A stretch of DNA of 64,000 nucleotides from Phycisphaerae bacterium (GTDB lineage Bacteria; Planctomycetota; Phycisphaerae; Phycisphaerales; UBA1924). The first letter of the stretch is position 1; every line of letters starts with the position of its first letter. Both the position numbers and the translations under genes were made by a program. Positions 52,542 to 61,644 of this stretch are shown here, piece by piece. Location of the stretch: the NCBI GenBank assembly GCA_014192545.1, contig BJHL01000001.1, forward strand, positions 827,116-891,115, in the 5' to 3' direction. The notes under the pieces were generated by a model that was given only the letters and a program-made list of their open reading frames with translations, was not told the DNA's origin and searched no databases.

Positions 52542-53003
52542 TTACTTCCTCGTTTGCCGAGTTCGCATGGATCGAGCAAACGCCGCCAGCGTCTGTGGCG
52601 AACAATGATGCTCGATGCCTTCCGCATCGCGCTCAGCAATACTCGCGGATACACCCATGGATCGTAAAAACGCGACAACCAGCTCGTGTCGTTCTCGGCT
52701 GCGTGTGGCCAGCGATTGGCCCGCCGGAGTCAGAAAAATCGCCCGATACGGCTGTGAAATGACGAGTTTTTCGCGTTGCAAACGTGCAATAGTTCGCACG
52801 ACGGTAACGTGCGTCACGCCCATCGCCTGAGCCAGGTCCACCACGCGGGCTTCACCTCTGGAGGCGATAAGCATGGCGATGGCTTCGACATAATCCTCCG
52901 CCAATTCGTTGGCGTGAGCAGCCCGAACCGATGCATGCGCAGCGGCATCCGTCGCTTGTGCAGCTCTGCTGGCAACCGAACTGAAACCTGACGACTTGGA
53001 CAT
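52542..53003 (-). CDS. mntR: Manganese-responsive transcriptional regulator MntR
   Basis: 153 residues, with an Ala-rich N-terminal tail of about 33 residues. The winged helix (about 36-95) and the DtxR-family dimerisation domain are complete. The MntR metal ligands are all kept: Asp37 and Glu40 (EDYVEAI), His106 (RERHEL), Glu128, Glu131 and His132 (AEGIEHH). Mn2+-loaded MntR would repress the divergent Mn transporter operon starting at 53138. The set lacks the third SH3-like domain of DtxR/IdeR, as expected for MntR. A 16-bp palindrome in the shared promoter gap is a candidate operator. Confidence 0.92.
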   Translation of the reverse strand: MSKSSGFSSVASRAAQATDAAAHASVRAAHANELAEDYVEAIAMLIASRGEARVVDLAQAMGVTHVTVVRTIARLQREKLVISQPYRAIFLTPAGQSLATRSRERHELVVAFLRSMGVSASIAERDAEGIEHHCSPQTLAAFARSMRTRQTRK

Positions 53004-53076
53004 GCTCTCAAAGCCTGACCACCAATTCTAGCCTTGTCGGTAGCAGAGACAACCTTCTGTAACACTGGCTTGACTT

Positions 53077-53092
53077 TGTAGCCGATGCTACA
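53077..53092. promoter_or_regulatory. Candidate MntR operator
   Basis: A 16-bp inverted repeat TGTAGCCGATGCTACA with perfect 6-bp arms, located 45 bp before the transporter start and 73 bp before mntR. It overlaps a TTGACT hexamer at 53070-53075 by spacing, so a bound repressor would block a promoter. Confidence 0.45.
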
Positions 53093-53137
53093 CTTTGCCA
53101 TGACCGATGTTTGCATTGTGTCATCGAAGGAACCGTT

Positions 53138-54085
53138 ATGTCTCACGCTCGAATCTTCGCTGTTCTGCTCGCTCTATGCCTCATCGTGCTGCCAGCTTGC
53201 AAACCAGCCAACCAGCCTGCCGCGAGCACAACCGATTCACGTTTGCATGTCGTTGCCACAACCGCCATGGTCGCGGATGTCATCGAACGCATCGGCGGCG
53301 AGCATGTGCGTGTTGAAGTTCTGATGGGACCAGGCACCGATCCGCACTTGTACAAGCCAACGCCCAGCGATATGCGTGCGTTGCAGAGTGCGCAGTTGGT
53401 TGTCTACTCAGGCCTCAAACTCGAAGGCAAAATGTCGGAGTCGCTCGAGAACCTCGCTAAATCCAAGCCCGTGCTGTGTTACACCGATGCCATGCCACGC
53501 GAGCGTCTGCTCGCAGCAAGTGGCGAGCTTTCCAAAAGCGGCTCGCAGTTCGACCCGCACGTGTGGTTTGATGTCGACTTGTGGAGTACAGGTATCGAAG
53601 CCGTGCGCGACGAGCTGCAGAAGCGCGATCCCGCCAACGCGCAGCGGTTTGCAGCCACCGCCGCTGCGTACAAAAGCATACTTGCTGATCTCAACAATTC
53701 GGTTCGCGAGCGAATCGCGAAAATCCCAGCAGAAACACGTATTCTTGTCACCGCTCACGATGCCTTCGGGTACTTCGGTCGCGCTTACGGCATCGAAGTC
53801 GCAGGCATTCAAGGTCTTTCTACCGAAAGCGAAGCCAGCCTCAGCGACATCAATCGAATTGTTGACGAACTCGTCGCTCGCAAAGTGCCAGCCGTCTTCA
53901 TCGAAACCAGCATCAGTCCCAAAAACATCGAAGCACTGGTGCAAGGTGCGAAGTCCAAAGGTCACAACGTTCGAATCGGAGGCTCGCTTTTCTCTGACGC
54001 GATGGGCAAAGCGGGCACGCCCGAAGGAACATACGTCGGCATGGTGCAGCACAATGTCACGCAGATCGTCGAGGGACTCAAGTGA
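53138..54085 (+). CDS. Manganese/zinc ABC transporter substrate-binding lipoprotein (cluster 9)
   Basis: 315 residues from ATG 53138. A lipoprotein signal (LIVLPAC, Cys21) anchors it at the membrane. The cluster A-I/C9 fold ligands are His70 (TDPHLYKPT), His141 (FDPHVWFD), an acidic residue in [10 protein letters not shown] where zinc-specific proteins have His, and Asp in [10 protein letters not shown] Glu at the third ligand position is the pattern of Mn-binding PsaA/MntC-like proteins. There is no His-rich loop of the ZnuA type. Together with MntR next door this favours manganese. It overlaps the ATPase by 4 bp. Confidence 0.9.
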   Translation: MSHARIFAVLLALCLIVLPACKPANQPAASTTDSRLHVVATTAMVADVIERIGGEHVRVEVLMGPGTDPHLYKPTPSDMRALQSAQLVVYSGLKLEGKMSESLENLAKSKPVLCYTDAMPRERLLAASGELSKSGSQFDPHVWFDVDLWSTGIEAVRDELQKRDPANAQRFAATAAAYKSILADLNNSVRERIAKIPAETRILVTAHDAFGYFGRAYGIEVAGIQGLSTESEASLSDINRIVDELVARKVPAVFIETSISPKNIEALVQGAKSKGHNVRIGGSLFSDAMGKAGTPEGTYVGMVQHNVTQIVEGLK

Positions 54086-54864
54086 TTCCTGCTGCTCTAC
54101 CCAATGCTGCAATCGCAATTGACGTGCACGATCTGACTGTCGCGTACCACCGCAAGCCCGTGCTGTGGGATGTTGACGTGCAGGTTCCCGTCGGCAAACT
54201 CATCGCCATCGTCGGCCCCAACGGAGCCGGCAAAAGCACACTCCTCAAAGCGATGTTGGGCTTGGTACCGCTCGCGAGCGGACGCGTCGAGATATTTGGC
54301 CGCAGCATTCGCGAAGCGCGTGCGTTGGTTGGATACGTCCCGCAGCGCGAAAGCGTCGACTGGGATTTTCCAATCGACGCGATGGGCGTGGTCACCATGG
54401 GAACCTACGCCCAGCTCGGTTGGTTGCGCCGCGTGGGCCAGCCGCAACGCGAGCGTGCGCTCGCCGCTCTCAAACAAGTTGGCATGAGTGACTTCGCGCA
54501 GCGGCAGATCGGTCAGTTGTCAGGCGGCCAGCAGCAACGCGTATTCCTCGCGCGAGCCCTCGCACAAGATGCCGCGTTGTATCTCATGGATGAACCTTTC
54601 GCTGGCGTTGATGCTGCAACCGAGCGAGCGATTCTCGATGTCTTGCGCACCATGCGCGATGCGGGCAAGACGGTGATCGCCGTGCATCACGATCTGCAAA
54701 CCGTGCCGCAGTACTTCGATCATGTCATCATGCTCAACATGCGGCTTGTCGCGGCAGGGCCCACAAATGATGTATTCACGCAGGAAAACCTGCAAAAAAC
54801 GTACGGCGGACGACTGAACTTGCTCGAGCAAGCCGCCGAAGCCGTCCGTCGAGCGGGAACATAA
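54082..54864 (+). CDS. Metal ABC transporter ATP-binding protein
   Basis: 260 residues from GTG 54082. Walker [11 protein letters not shown] loop [12 protein letters not shown], signature [10 protein letters not shown], Walker [14 protein letters not shown] and the H loop AVHHDLQ are intact. The YVPQ...VDWDFP sequence is typical of the Mn/Zn (TroB/MntB) ATPases. It drives uptake through the two permeases encoded downstream (7-bp gap). Confidence 0.94.
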   Translation: MIPAALPNAAIAIDVHDLTVAYHRKPVLWDVDVQVPVGKLIAIVGPNGAGKSTLLKAMLGLVPLASGRVEIFGRSIREARALVGYVPQRESVDWDFPIDAMGVVTMGTYAQLGWLRRVGQPQRERALAALKQVGMSDFAQRQIGQLSGGQQQRVFLARALAQDAALYLMDEPFAGVDAATERAILDVLRTMRDAGKTVIAVHHDLQTVPQYFDHVIMLNMRLVAAGPTNDVFTQENLQKTYGGRLNLLEQAAEAVRRAGT

Positions 54865-54871
54865 CGCAACT

Positions 54872-56188
54872 GTGCTGCAACGTCTCCTCACATTCTCTGA
54901 CTTCAACACCAACATCGTGCTGCTGGGCAGCGTGCTGCTGGGCTGCGCGTGCGGCGTCGTCGGCACATTCACCGTCCTTCGCGGCAGGTCGCTCATGGCC
55001 GACGCACTCGCGCACGCTGCGCTGCCTGGTGTGTGCATCGCGTTTCTCATCACCGGCTCTCGCGAGTTGGGTCCGTTGCTTGCCGGCGCGCTCGCATTTG
55101 GTGTACTGGGCGTGCTTGCCGTCATGGGCATCAGCCGCAGCTCACGCGTCAAGGAAGACGCCGCCATTGCTCTCGTCCTTTCAACCACATTCGGCCTTGG
55201 GGTCGCGCTGCTCAGCATCGTCCAGCGCTCGCCAGATGCAGCTCACGCAGGTCTCGAAGGTTTCATTTTCGGCAAAGCAGCCAGCATGGTCGTGCGCGAC
55301 GTGCAACTGATCGCCGTGGTCGCCGGGCTCGTCGTCATCACGTGCGGCATCTTCTATCGTCAGTTCAAAGTGCTGTGTTTCGACCGAGAATTCGCGCACA
55401 GTGCAGGTTTGCGTGTCCAACTGCTCGACTTGCTGCTCATGGGTCTTGTGTGCGTGTGCACCGTCGTCGCGCTGCCAGCAGTGGGGCTGGTGCTGGCAGT
55501 TGCAATGCTCACAATTCCCGCCGTCGCGGCGCGCTGCTGGAGTGATCGGCTTGGCATCATGGCCATCATCGCTGCAGTCGTCGGCGCGATGTCTGGTGCA
55601 ATTGGTTCAGGCATCAGCGCGATGAAACCCAAGCTCAGCGCAGGCCCGGTCATCACGTTGGTTGCCGCATTGATCTTCATCGCCTCGTTATTGTGCGCAC
55701 CGCGCCGTGGTCTCATCGCTGGTTGGTGGCGCAAGCGTGCGCTGCGAAACAAAATCTCACTGCAAAACATCCTGCGTGCCATATTTGAAGTGCAAGAAGC
55801 CCAGCAAGCGGCCCTCGTACCAGTCTGTGATGTCGCCCTCAAGCGTGCTTGGACGCCCGCCGAACTTGACTCGCTGCTTCGTCATGCCGTGCGACGCGGA
55901 CTGGTCTCGCGAGAAGCTGACCGTGTCGCGCTCTCGCCCGAAGGTCGCAAGCAGGCACAGGCAATCGTGCGCACGCACCGCTTGTGGGAGGTGTATCTCG
56001 TCACGCACGCCGCAATCGCGACCGATCACGTTGATCGTGACGCCGACACCATTGAACACGTACTTCCCGCTGAAATCATCGCAGAACTCGAAGCGCGCCT
56101 GCGCGAAGATGGTCGCTTGCCTGCAGTCGTCATTCCCGATTCGCCTCACGCCGTCGCGGCACACTCTCGCGCAGGAGTGCACGAATGA
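54872..56188 (+). CDS. Metal ABC transporter permease fused to a DtxR/MntR-like domain (first of two)
   Basis: 438 residues from GTG 54872; ordinary ABC-3 permeases are about 280. Residues 1-285 are the ABC-3 permease with eight or nine helices, including GRSLMADALAHAALPG and VLAVAMLTIPAVAARC. Residues about 295-410 look like an MntR/DtxR fold: a winged helix (LRHAVRRGLVSREADRVALS), then the dimerisation helix with His369 (THRLWEVYL) and DTIEH (Asp392, Glu395, His396), equivalent to MntR His77, Glu99 (as Asp), Glu102 and His103. A His/Pro-rich tail follows. The fused domain faces the cytosol. This recalls chlamydial YtgCR. Confidence 0.88.
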   Translation: MLQRLLTFSDFNTNIVLLGSVLLGCACGVVGTFTVLRGRSLMADALAHAALPGVCIAFLITGSRELGPLLAGALAFGVLGVLAVMGISRSSRVKEDAAIALVLSTTFGLGVALLSIVQRSPDAAHAGLEGFIFGKAASMVVRDVQLIAVVAGLVVITCGIFYRQFKVLCFDREFAHSAGLRVQLLDLLLMGLVCVCTVVALPAVGLVLAVAMLTIPAVAARCWSDRLGIMAIIAAVVGAMSGAIGSGISAMKPKLSAGPVITLVAALIFIASLLCAPRRGLIAGWWRKRALRNKISLQNILRAIFEVQEAQQAALVPVCDVALKRAWTPAELDSLLRHAVRRGLVSREADRVALSPEGRKQAQAIVRTHRLWEVYLVTHAAIATDHVDRDADTIEHVLPAEIIAELEARLREDGRLPAVVIPDSPHAVAAHSRAGVHE

Positions 56189-57465
56189 ACCCATTCCTCA
56201 CCAGCAGCGAGTGGTGGATGCTCGCGACCGCGTCAATGTGCGGCCTGCTCTGCGGCGTCGCCGGTTGCTATCTCGTGCTGCGTCGCATGAGCTTGCTGGG
56301 TGACGCCATTACCCACGCTATTCTGCCGGGTCTTGCCGGTGCGTTCCTCCTCAGCGGCACGCGCGACACCTGGGCCATGCTCACCGGCGCGATGGTCGTC
56401 GGTTTGCTGACTGCCGCTGGCACAAGCTGGCTCGCGCGCGTGGGCAAAGTTCCCAGCGATGCCGCGATGGGTGTCGTTTTCACCTCTCTTTTCGCACTGG
56501 GCGTGCTGCTCATATCGCAAGCCGCAGACAAGGTTGATCTTGATCCTGGCTGCGTCCTCTACGGCCTTCTGGAGTTTGTCGATATCGATCGCGTGCGCGT
56601 GCTGTCATTCGAAATGCCGCGAGCATTCGCAACTCTCGCCGGCGCGAGCGGCATCACGCTGCTGCTGCTCACCGTTTTCTGGAAAGAAATCAAACTCGTC
56701 AGCTTCGACGCCGCACTCGCCACCAGCATGGGTTTCTCAGCAACGCTCATTCATTACGTCGCCGTTGCTGTCATCGCGGGAGCATCAGTCGCGAGTTTCG
56801 AAGCTGTCGGCTCGATTCTCGTCGTCGCGATGCTCATCGGCCCCCCAGCTTCCGCCAGTCTGCTGACCCAGCGATTCGGCCGACTGATCGCAATCTCCGC
56901 ATCGCTGGGCGTCCTTAGCGGCGCAATCGGCACCATCGCCGCTGTTCGGCTCAACACGTCGATCGCGGGCACGGTCAGCGTTGTCGTGGGTTTGCTTTTC
57001 GCACTCGCCCTCTTCGCATCGCCATCCCAAGGCTTGATCGCGACCTGGCTCCGCCGATTCTCACTCACGCTGCGGGTGCGACGTGAAGATGTGCTGGGCA
57101 CGCTCTACCGCGTTCATGCTGAGTCAAACTCGCGTGCAACTGCGAGAGATGTCCAGCAGCTTCTCACAGGTCCACTGGGTACAATCGCTCGTTACCAACT
57201 TATCTGGGCAAAGTTCATCGCCTCGCAGCAGGGCCAAGCAGTGCTGACCTCAACCGGCCAAGCCGAAGCGCTCCGCGTGCTGCGCGCCCACCGACTTTGG
57301 GAAAGCTACCTCTGGCGTGACCTTTCGCTGCCAGTCAGCCACGTCCACGACCCCAGCGAGCGCATGGAACACTTCATCACCGATGACATGGCGCGCGACC
57401 TCGAAGCTCACGTGCAAAACGAACGCGACCCGCAAGGCCGGCCCATTCCTCAAAGTGACGCGTGA
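56185..57465 (+). CDS. Metal ABC transporter permease fused to a DtxR/MntR-like domain (second of two)
   Basis: 426 residues. The start overlaps the previous stop (ATGA). Residues 1-290 are the ABC-3 permease (RRMSLLGDAITHAILPGL; GSILVVAMLIGPPASA). Residues about 298-415 again read as MntR/DtxR: REDVLGTLYRV at the N-terminal metal-helix position, a winged-helix stretch (YQLIWAKFIASQQGQAVLTS), His369 (AHRLWESYL), and ERMEH (Glu392, Glu395, His396), all matching MntR His77/Glu99/Glu102/His103. The tail DPQGRPIP is also a classic DtxR-family end. Both permeases keep the metal site at the same residue numbers. Confidence 0.88.
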   Translation: MNPFLTSSEWWMLATASMCGLLCGVAGCYLVLRRMSLLGDAITHAILPGLAGAFLLSGTRDTWAMLTGAMVVGLLTAAGTSWLARVGKVPSDAAMGVVFTSLFALGVLLISQAADKVDLDPGCVLYGLLEFVDIDRVRVLSFEMPRAFATLAGASGITLLLLTVFWKEIKLVSFDAALATSMGFSATLIHYVAVAVIAGASVASFEAVGSILVVAMLIGPPASASLLTQRFGRLIAISASLGVLSGAIGTIAAVRLNTSIAGTVSVVVGLLFALALFASPSQGLIATWLRRFSLTLRVRREDVLGTLYRVHAESNSRATARDVQQLLTGPLGTIARYQLIWAKFIASQQGQAVLTSTGQAEALRVLRAHRLWESYLWRDLSLPVSHVHDPSERMEHFITDDMARDLEAHVQNERDPQGRPIPQSDA

Positions 57466-57482
57466 GTTCTCGACGCTACACA

Positions 57483-57737
57483 CTACTTGTGCGGCAAACT
57501 AAACAGCAAAACCAAGTGCACGCGATTGCCCACGCCTAGCAATTGATAAATCGCTTTCGTGTGGTCATGCACCGTGTGCTTGCTGCGATCAAGTGACTCG
57601 GCAATCTCAGGCTCGGTCTTGCCCTCGAGCAACTGCTCGAGCACCGCACGCTGGGCATCGCTGATCTTCGCGAGCAGATCAGGCCGACGCGCGGCGAGTT
57701 GACGACCGAGGCCTTCTGGAAATTCCTGTGCTGCCAT
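57483..57737 (-). CDS. Small LuxR/GerE-type helix-turn-helix protein
   Basis: 84 residues, consisting almost only of a GerE-type HTH (about 28-78): AQRAVLEQLLEGKTEPEIAE followed by SLDRSKHTVHDHTKAIYQLL. This is the pattern of planctomycete stand-alone LuxR-like regulators with the RSKHTVHDH recognition helix. It has no receiver or ligand domain. It converges on the Mn operon (17-bp gap). A perfect 9-bp palindrome 44 bp upstream of its start could be its own operator. Confidence 0.85.
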   Translation of the reverse strand: MAAQEFPEGLGRQLAARRPDLLAKISDAQRAVLEQLLEGKTEPEIAESLDRSKHTVHDHTKAIYQLLGVGNRVHLVLLFSLPHK

Positions 57738-57780
57738 CCGTGCCCTTCCGCATGCGATCTCGTCACACCCCTTTCAACTA

Positions 57781-57805
57781 CGAACCACCTTGAAGCGGTG
57801 GTTCG
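57781..57805. promoter_or_regulatory. Palindrome upstream of the small LuxR-type gene
   Basis: Perfect 9-bp arms CGAACCACC / GGTGGTTCG with a 7-base centre. It lies 44 bp before the LuxR-type start and 126 bp after the stop of the next gene upstream on the same strand. It may be an operator or an mRNA hairpin; there is no T run. Confidence 0.5.
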
Positions 57806-57930
57806 CGTCACATTCTTCCCGCCTCCGACCTTTGTTTCAACGAGCGTTCGAGAATCTTGCGAAGATTCTCTTCCGTCAGCGTTCGCACCAGTCAATGCGT
57901 TGTTGAGTTGCGGCGAGGCCAGAAAATATT

Positions 57931-59904
57931 TCAGCGCGCCCACGAATCGATCGGTCCGCGTGTCAGTTCAGCCAGTGCCTTCAGTTGCTCAGGTGCCATT
58001 TTCTCGCGTGCAGACGCAAGAAACGCGTCCGCCGCTGGCCGACCATCGCGCTGCGCAATCGCAACCGCCGCCCACGCCGTATCTCTTGCCGCACTGTCAG
58101 GCCGCACGTTTATCCGGAGAAGGCCCACCGTCTTCTCCGTTGCTGAACCAATTCGCGGATACGCGGTATGCCATAGCGCATCCTGCAGCGCGCGCTTGCT
58201 CATCCGCGGCTTATCCAGCAAGCCATACGCCGCCACCAAGTCATCGGCACGCTGCTGCCGAAAGAGCGGCAACACCAAAAGTTCCGCCGTCGCCGACGTG
58301 ACTTTGTCTGCCTTATCACGAAGCAATGGCGTTGCAAGCCTTCCCAAGTCCGCCTCACGTCCCGCTAGCACCAGGGCACGAATCGCCAACTCGTACTTGT
58401 CGGCCTTGAGATCATCCCGAAGCGTCGCATCAACCGCCGTCGTGTTTTCCAAAGGCAACGGATCACTCGTCCGCAGCGGCAAGTTCATGGTCGTAAACAA
58501 CGGATCGCCAAACGTCGCGATCTTCCACGGCGGCCCGCCGTCATATCGCAACGCCGCACCCCACGGCGCACCGATGCTGATGCGTGCAACTACCTTCTCA
58601 GGCGGCAAGAACGCCGACAGATACGGCTCATGCACACTGCCGTAATAGAAAAACGCGCCGCGCTCAAACCACCGCCCCAGCAAGTGACTCGGTAACGCCG
58701 GAAACAACGCAGACCACGAGTGAATGAAGTGCACGGCTGCAGGCTGATCAAGTATGGGCAAGTCCGCAGGCAAACAGCGCCCGGGTGAGAGCTCAAAGAA
58801 ATCACTGTTGCCCATCGTGTTCACCATGATGATCTGCGCCTGCACAGGCCTCACCGCCCGCGCTCGCCACTCTTCCGCGCCGCCATCGGGCCAATCCAGC
58901 GTCTCAACGCCCATGCCCGCCTGCCGCAGCATGTCGCCCGCCTTCGTCAGGTCATACGCGCCAAACGCACCATCAGTGCGATACCCATCAAACAGCCACG
59001 CTGTTCGCGGCGAAAGAAACATCGCGCACATCGCCTGGTAATTCGCCGTGCGCGATGATCCAAAAATCTGCCCGCTCCACGCCCAGCGTTCGGGTTGCTC
59101 TGTTCCCGCGCCAATGCGACCCATGCGGTCGGTTGTCGCTATGAACTCGCGACCTTCCTTGCCAGGAATGGGCCGATCAATCCGCGCCGGACACGCCAGA
59201 GCGAGCGTTACCGCATCAACTTCATCGCCCAAGCTATTCCAACGCAGCCCCAGTGCCTGCGTGCCATCTTCAATCTGCTTCGCCAGTGCATCCGCATCAT
59301 CAATGCTGAAACTCCCATTGATCTCACTGCGCGACTTCACAAAAACCATCGGCTGCCCGCGTCCCGCCGCCAGCGCAAGCCCCGCCGTCCACGCCGGATC
59401 ACTCACATCCATCGCCACAACACCGGGCGGCGTTGCCTCCGCCGACCGCCACAACTCGATGATCCGTTCCTGCGTCGCATCTTCGCTAATGTCCCAGCTT
59501 TTTGCCAACGTTGCGACCAAAAGCTCCGGCGTAATCGACGCAAACGAAACCGTGCTCGTGGTGCTCTTCGCACTTGCCGGGCTTTGCCAACTCACAACAC
59601 TCTGCGCCCCAAATCCACGGACAAATCGCCCGATCTCTTCCGCCGCCTCAGGCGATCCATCGTCAATCAAAATCGGAAATCGCCGCGAAGGCGTCCACGC
59701 CGCAATCGCATCCAAAAACGACTGCGCATCGCTCACCACCACCACGTGCGGCATGATCTTCACCGCCGCGTTCGCCTTCGCGATGCGCTGCCCCAGCACA
59801 ATTGCCGGCGGAATCTGTGTCGCCGCCGTCGGCGCAGCCTTCTGCGTCTCAGGCTGCAATTGCACGGGAAATGTGAAGGCGATAACTGTGAGGGCGGCGA
59901 GCAT
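57931..59904 (-). CDS. Large secreted hypothetical protein
   Basis: 657 residues from ATG 59904; the open frame extends further upstream but overlaps trpE and is not used. A signal peptide or N-terminal anchor is visible (MLAALTVIAFTFPVQLQ). The central part shows alternating alpha/beta segments (HVVVVSDAQSFLDAIAAW, VVAMDVSDPAWTAGLALAAG, QIIMVNTMGNSDFFELSPG) that resemble a two-lobed TIGR03790-like or peptidase-like exported protein, but I cannot name a family. The C-terminal 170 residues are helical repeats. It is divergent from trpE (93-bp gap). Confidence 0.65.
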   Translation of the reverse strand: MLAALTVIAFTFPVQLQPETQKAAPTAATQIPPAIVLGQRIAKANAAVKIMPHVVVVSDAQSFLDAIAAWTPSRRFPILIDDGSPEAAEEIGRFVRGFGAQSVVSWQSPASAKSTTSTVSFASITPELLVATLAKSWDISEDATQERIIELWRSAEATPPGVVAMDVSDPAWTAGLALAAGRGQPMVFVKSRSEINGSFSIDDADALAKQIEDGTQALGLRWNSLGDEVDAVTLALACPARIDRPIPGKEGREFIATTDRMGRIGAGTEQPERWAWSGQIFGSSRTANYQAMCAMFLSPRTAWLFDGYRTDGAFGAYDLTKAGDMLRQAGMGVETLDWPDGGAEEWRARAVRPVQAQIIMVNTMGNSDFFELSPGRCLPADLPILDQPAAVHFIHSWSALFPALPSHLLGRWFERGAFFYYGSVHEPYLSAFLPPEKVVARISIGAPWGAALRYDGGPPWKIATFGDPLFTTMNLPLRTSDPLPLENTTAVDATLRDDLKADKYELAIRALVLAGREADLGRLATPLLRDKADKVTSATAELLVLPLFRQQRADDLVAAYGLLDKPRMSKRALQDALWHTAYPRIGSATEKTVGLLRINVRPDSAARDTAWAAVAIAQRDGRPAADAFLASAREKMAPEQLKALAELTRGPIDSWAR

Positions 59905-59997
59905 GCACCACTGTAAACGCTCACTACCCCGCCCGCGTTCACGATTCCAACATCTGATTCTCACGCCATCCAACCACGAACAGATGTAGAATCGCCC

Positions 59998-61617
59998 ATG
60001 CCCAGCCTCTCGCGTGAAGCATTCGCCGCACTCGTCCAAGCCCACGCTGCAAGCGGCCGCACCATCGCCGTTCCCATCGCTCTGCGCGTACTCAGCGATC
60101 AACTCACGCCCGTTCTCGCATATCGCCGGCTCGTCGCCGCCGACGATCGCAAAGAACCCAGCTTCCTTTTCGAAAGCGTCGAAGGCGGCGAACGCCAAGG
60201 CCGCTACTCGATTCTCGGTAACAAGCCCAGAGCCGCCGTCATCGCCAAGGGCAACGCTGTGCGCGTCTGGCACGACCACGCCAAGCAGGATGTGCTGCAC
60301 GCCCACGAAGAAACGTTCGCCTGCGACGACCCACTCGCACTGCTCCGCGAATATGCCAAACAAGTTCAGCTTGTCATGCCCACCGACACGCGCGACTTGC
60401 CCGCCTGTGTATTAGGCGGCTGGTTCGGTTACGTTGGCTACGACAGCGTCCGCTACGCCGAGTCTGAAAAACTGCCCTTTTCTGCCGCTCCGCAAGACGA
60501 TCGCTCCCTCGCCGACGTCAGCATGTACTTCTTCGACGGCGTCACCGTCTTCGATCATGTCGAGAAAGTCGTCTACCTCGTCGCCCTTGCCCTCGCCGCA
60601 CCCGGCGCAAGTGCCGACCACGCCTACGAAGATGCCATCGCGCGTTTGCACGAACGGCTTGCCACCATCGAGCGTCACAGCAAGCCGCTGCGAGCAGGCT
60701 TGCTCGAGCGCGACAACGCCCCGCAAGGTCACTCGCTTCGCAGCAACATGTCACGCGCCCAGCACGCCGACATGATCACGCGAGCCAAGGAGTACATCAA
60801 AGCCGGCGACATTTTTCAAGTCGTGCTAGGTCAACGCTTCGAACGCGAGAGCGCCGCCGATCCCTTCGATGTCTACCGCGCCCTGCGCACCGTCAACCCC
60901 AGTCCCTACATGGTCTACATGCAAGCCGATGGCTGCATTCTCGTCGCGAGTAGTCCCGAGATTCTCTGCCGCGTGCGCAAACGCGACGATGGCCAACTCG
61001 TCCTCACCAATCGCCCCCTCGCCGGCACGCGCCGCCGCGGCAAAACACCTTCTGAAGACGCTGCTCTCGAGCACGAACTTCGCGCCGACACCAAAGAACG
61101 CGCCGAACACATCATGCTCGTCGATCTCGGTCGCAACGACGTAGGCCGCGTCGCCCAGCCAGGCACCATCGCGCTCCCAAGCGTGCTTGAAGTCGAGCGT
61201 TACAGCCACGTCATGCATCTTTCCAGCACCGTCACCGGCGTCCTTCGCAGCGATCAAGATTGCTGGGACGCCCTCGCCGCAACGCTGCCCGTTGGCACCA
61301 TCAGCGGCGCCCCCAAAGTCCGCGCCATGCAAATCATCGATGAACTCGAACCCATCGCCCGCGGCCCTTACGGCGGCGGCATGGGCTACGTCAGTCTCGA
61401 CGGCCAAATGGACATCGCCCTGACACTGCGCACCATCGTCGCGCCCTTCTCGCTCATCAAACAATCCCCAACCGGTACAACATGGACCTATCACCTCCAA
61501 GCCGCCGGCGGAATCGTGGCCGATAGCGTTATCGAAGACGAATTCATGGAAACTATCAACAAAAGTGCCGCACTTGCGAGAGCAATCGACGTCGCCGAGT
61601 GCGCCTTCCGCGAATAA
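59998..61617 (+). CDS. trpE: Anthranilate synthase component I
   Basis: 539 residues. The N-terminal regulatory half contains GNKPRAAVIAKG and GGWFGYVGYDSVRY. The chorismate-binding half has DIFQVVLGQRFER, ASSPEILCRV, RPLAGTRRRGKTP, LVDLGRNDVGRVA, VGTISGAPKVRAMQIIDELE and GGGMGYVSLDG, all TrpE signatures. With TrpG it makes anthranilate from chorismate and glutamine, the first step of tryptophan synthesis. trpG is not next to it. It is followed after 27 bp by clpS on the same strand. Feedback inhibition by tryptophan is expected from the LLES-like N-terminal site, read here as FLFESVEGGER. Confidence 0.95.
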   Translation: MPSLSREAFAALVQAHAASGRTIAVPIALRVLSDQLTPVLAYRRLVAADDRKEPSFLFESVEGGERQGRYSILGNKPRAAVIAKGNAVRVWHDHAKQDVLHAHEETFACDDPLALLREYAKQVQLVMPTDTRDLPACVLGGWFGYVGYDSVRYAESEKLPFSAAPQDDRSLADVSMYFFDGVTVFDHVEKVVYLVALALAAPGASADHAYEDAIARLHERLATIERHSKPLRAGLLERDNAPQGHSLRSNMSRAQHADMITRAKEYIKAGDIFQVVLGQRFERESAADPFDVYRALRTVNPSPYMVYMQADGCILVASSPEILCRVRKRDDGQLVLTNRPLAGTRRRGKTPSEDAALEHELRADTKERAEHIMLVDLGRNDVGRVAQPGTIALPSVLEVERYSHVMHLSSTVTGVLRSDQDCWDALAATLPVGTISGAPKVRAMQIIDELEPIARGPYGGGMGYVSLDGQMDIALTLRTIVAPFSLIKQSPTGTTWTYHLQAAGGIVADSVIEDEFMETINKSAALARAIDVAECAFRE

Positions 61618-61644
61618 TCAAACGATCAAGCGGAACGCACAGTC

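Noticed and set aside
57931..60363. A longer version (810 residues) of the secreted hypothetical protein
   Set aside because: The extra part overlaps trpE on the other strand; the start at 59904 gives a proper hydrophobic N-terminus.
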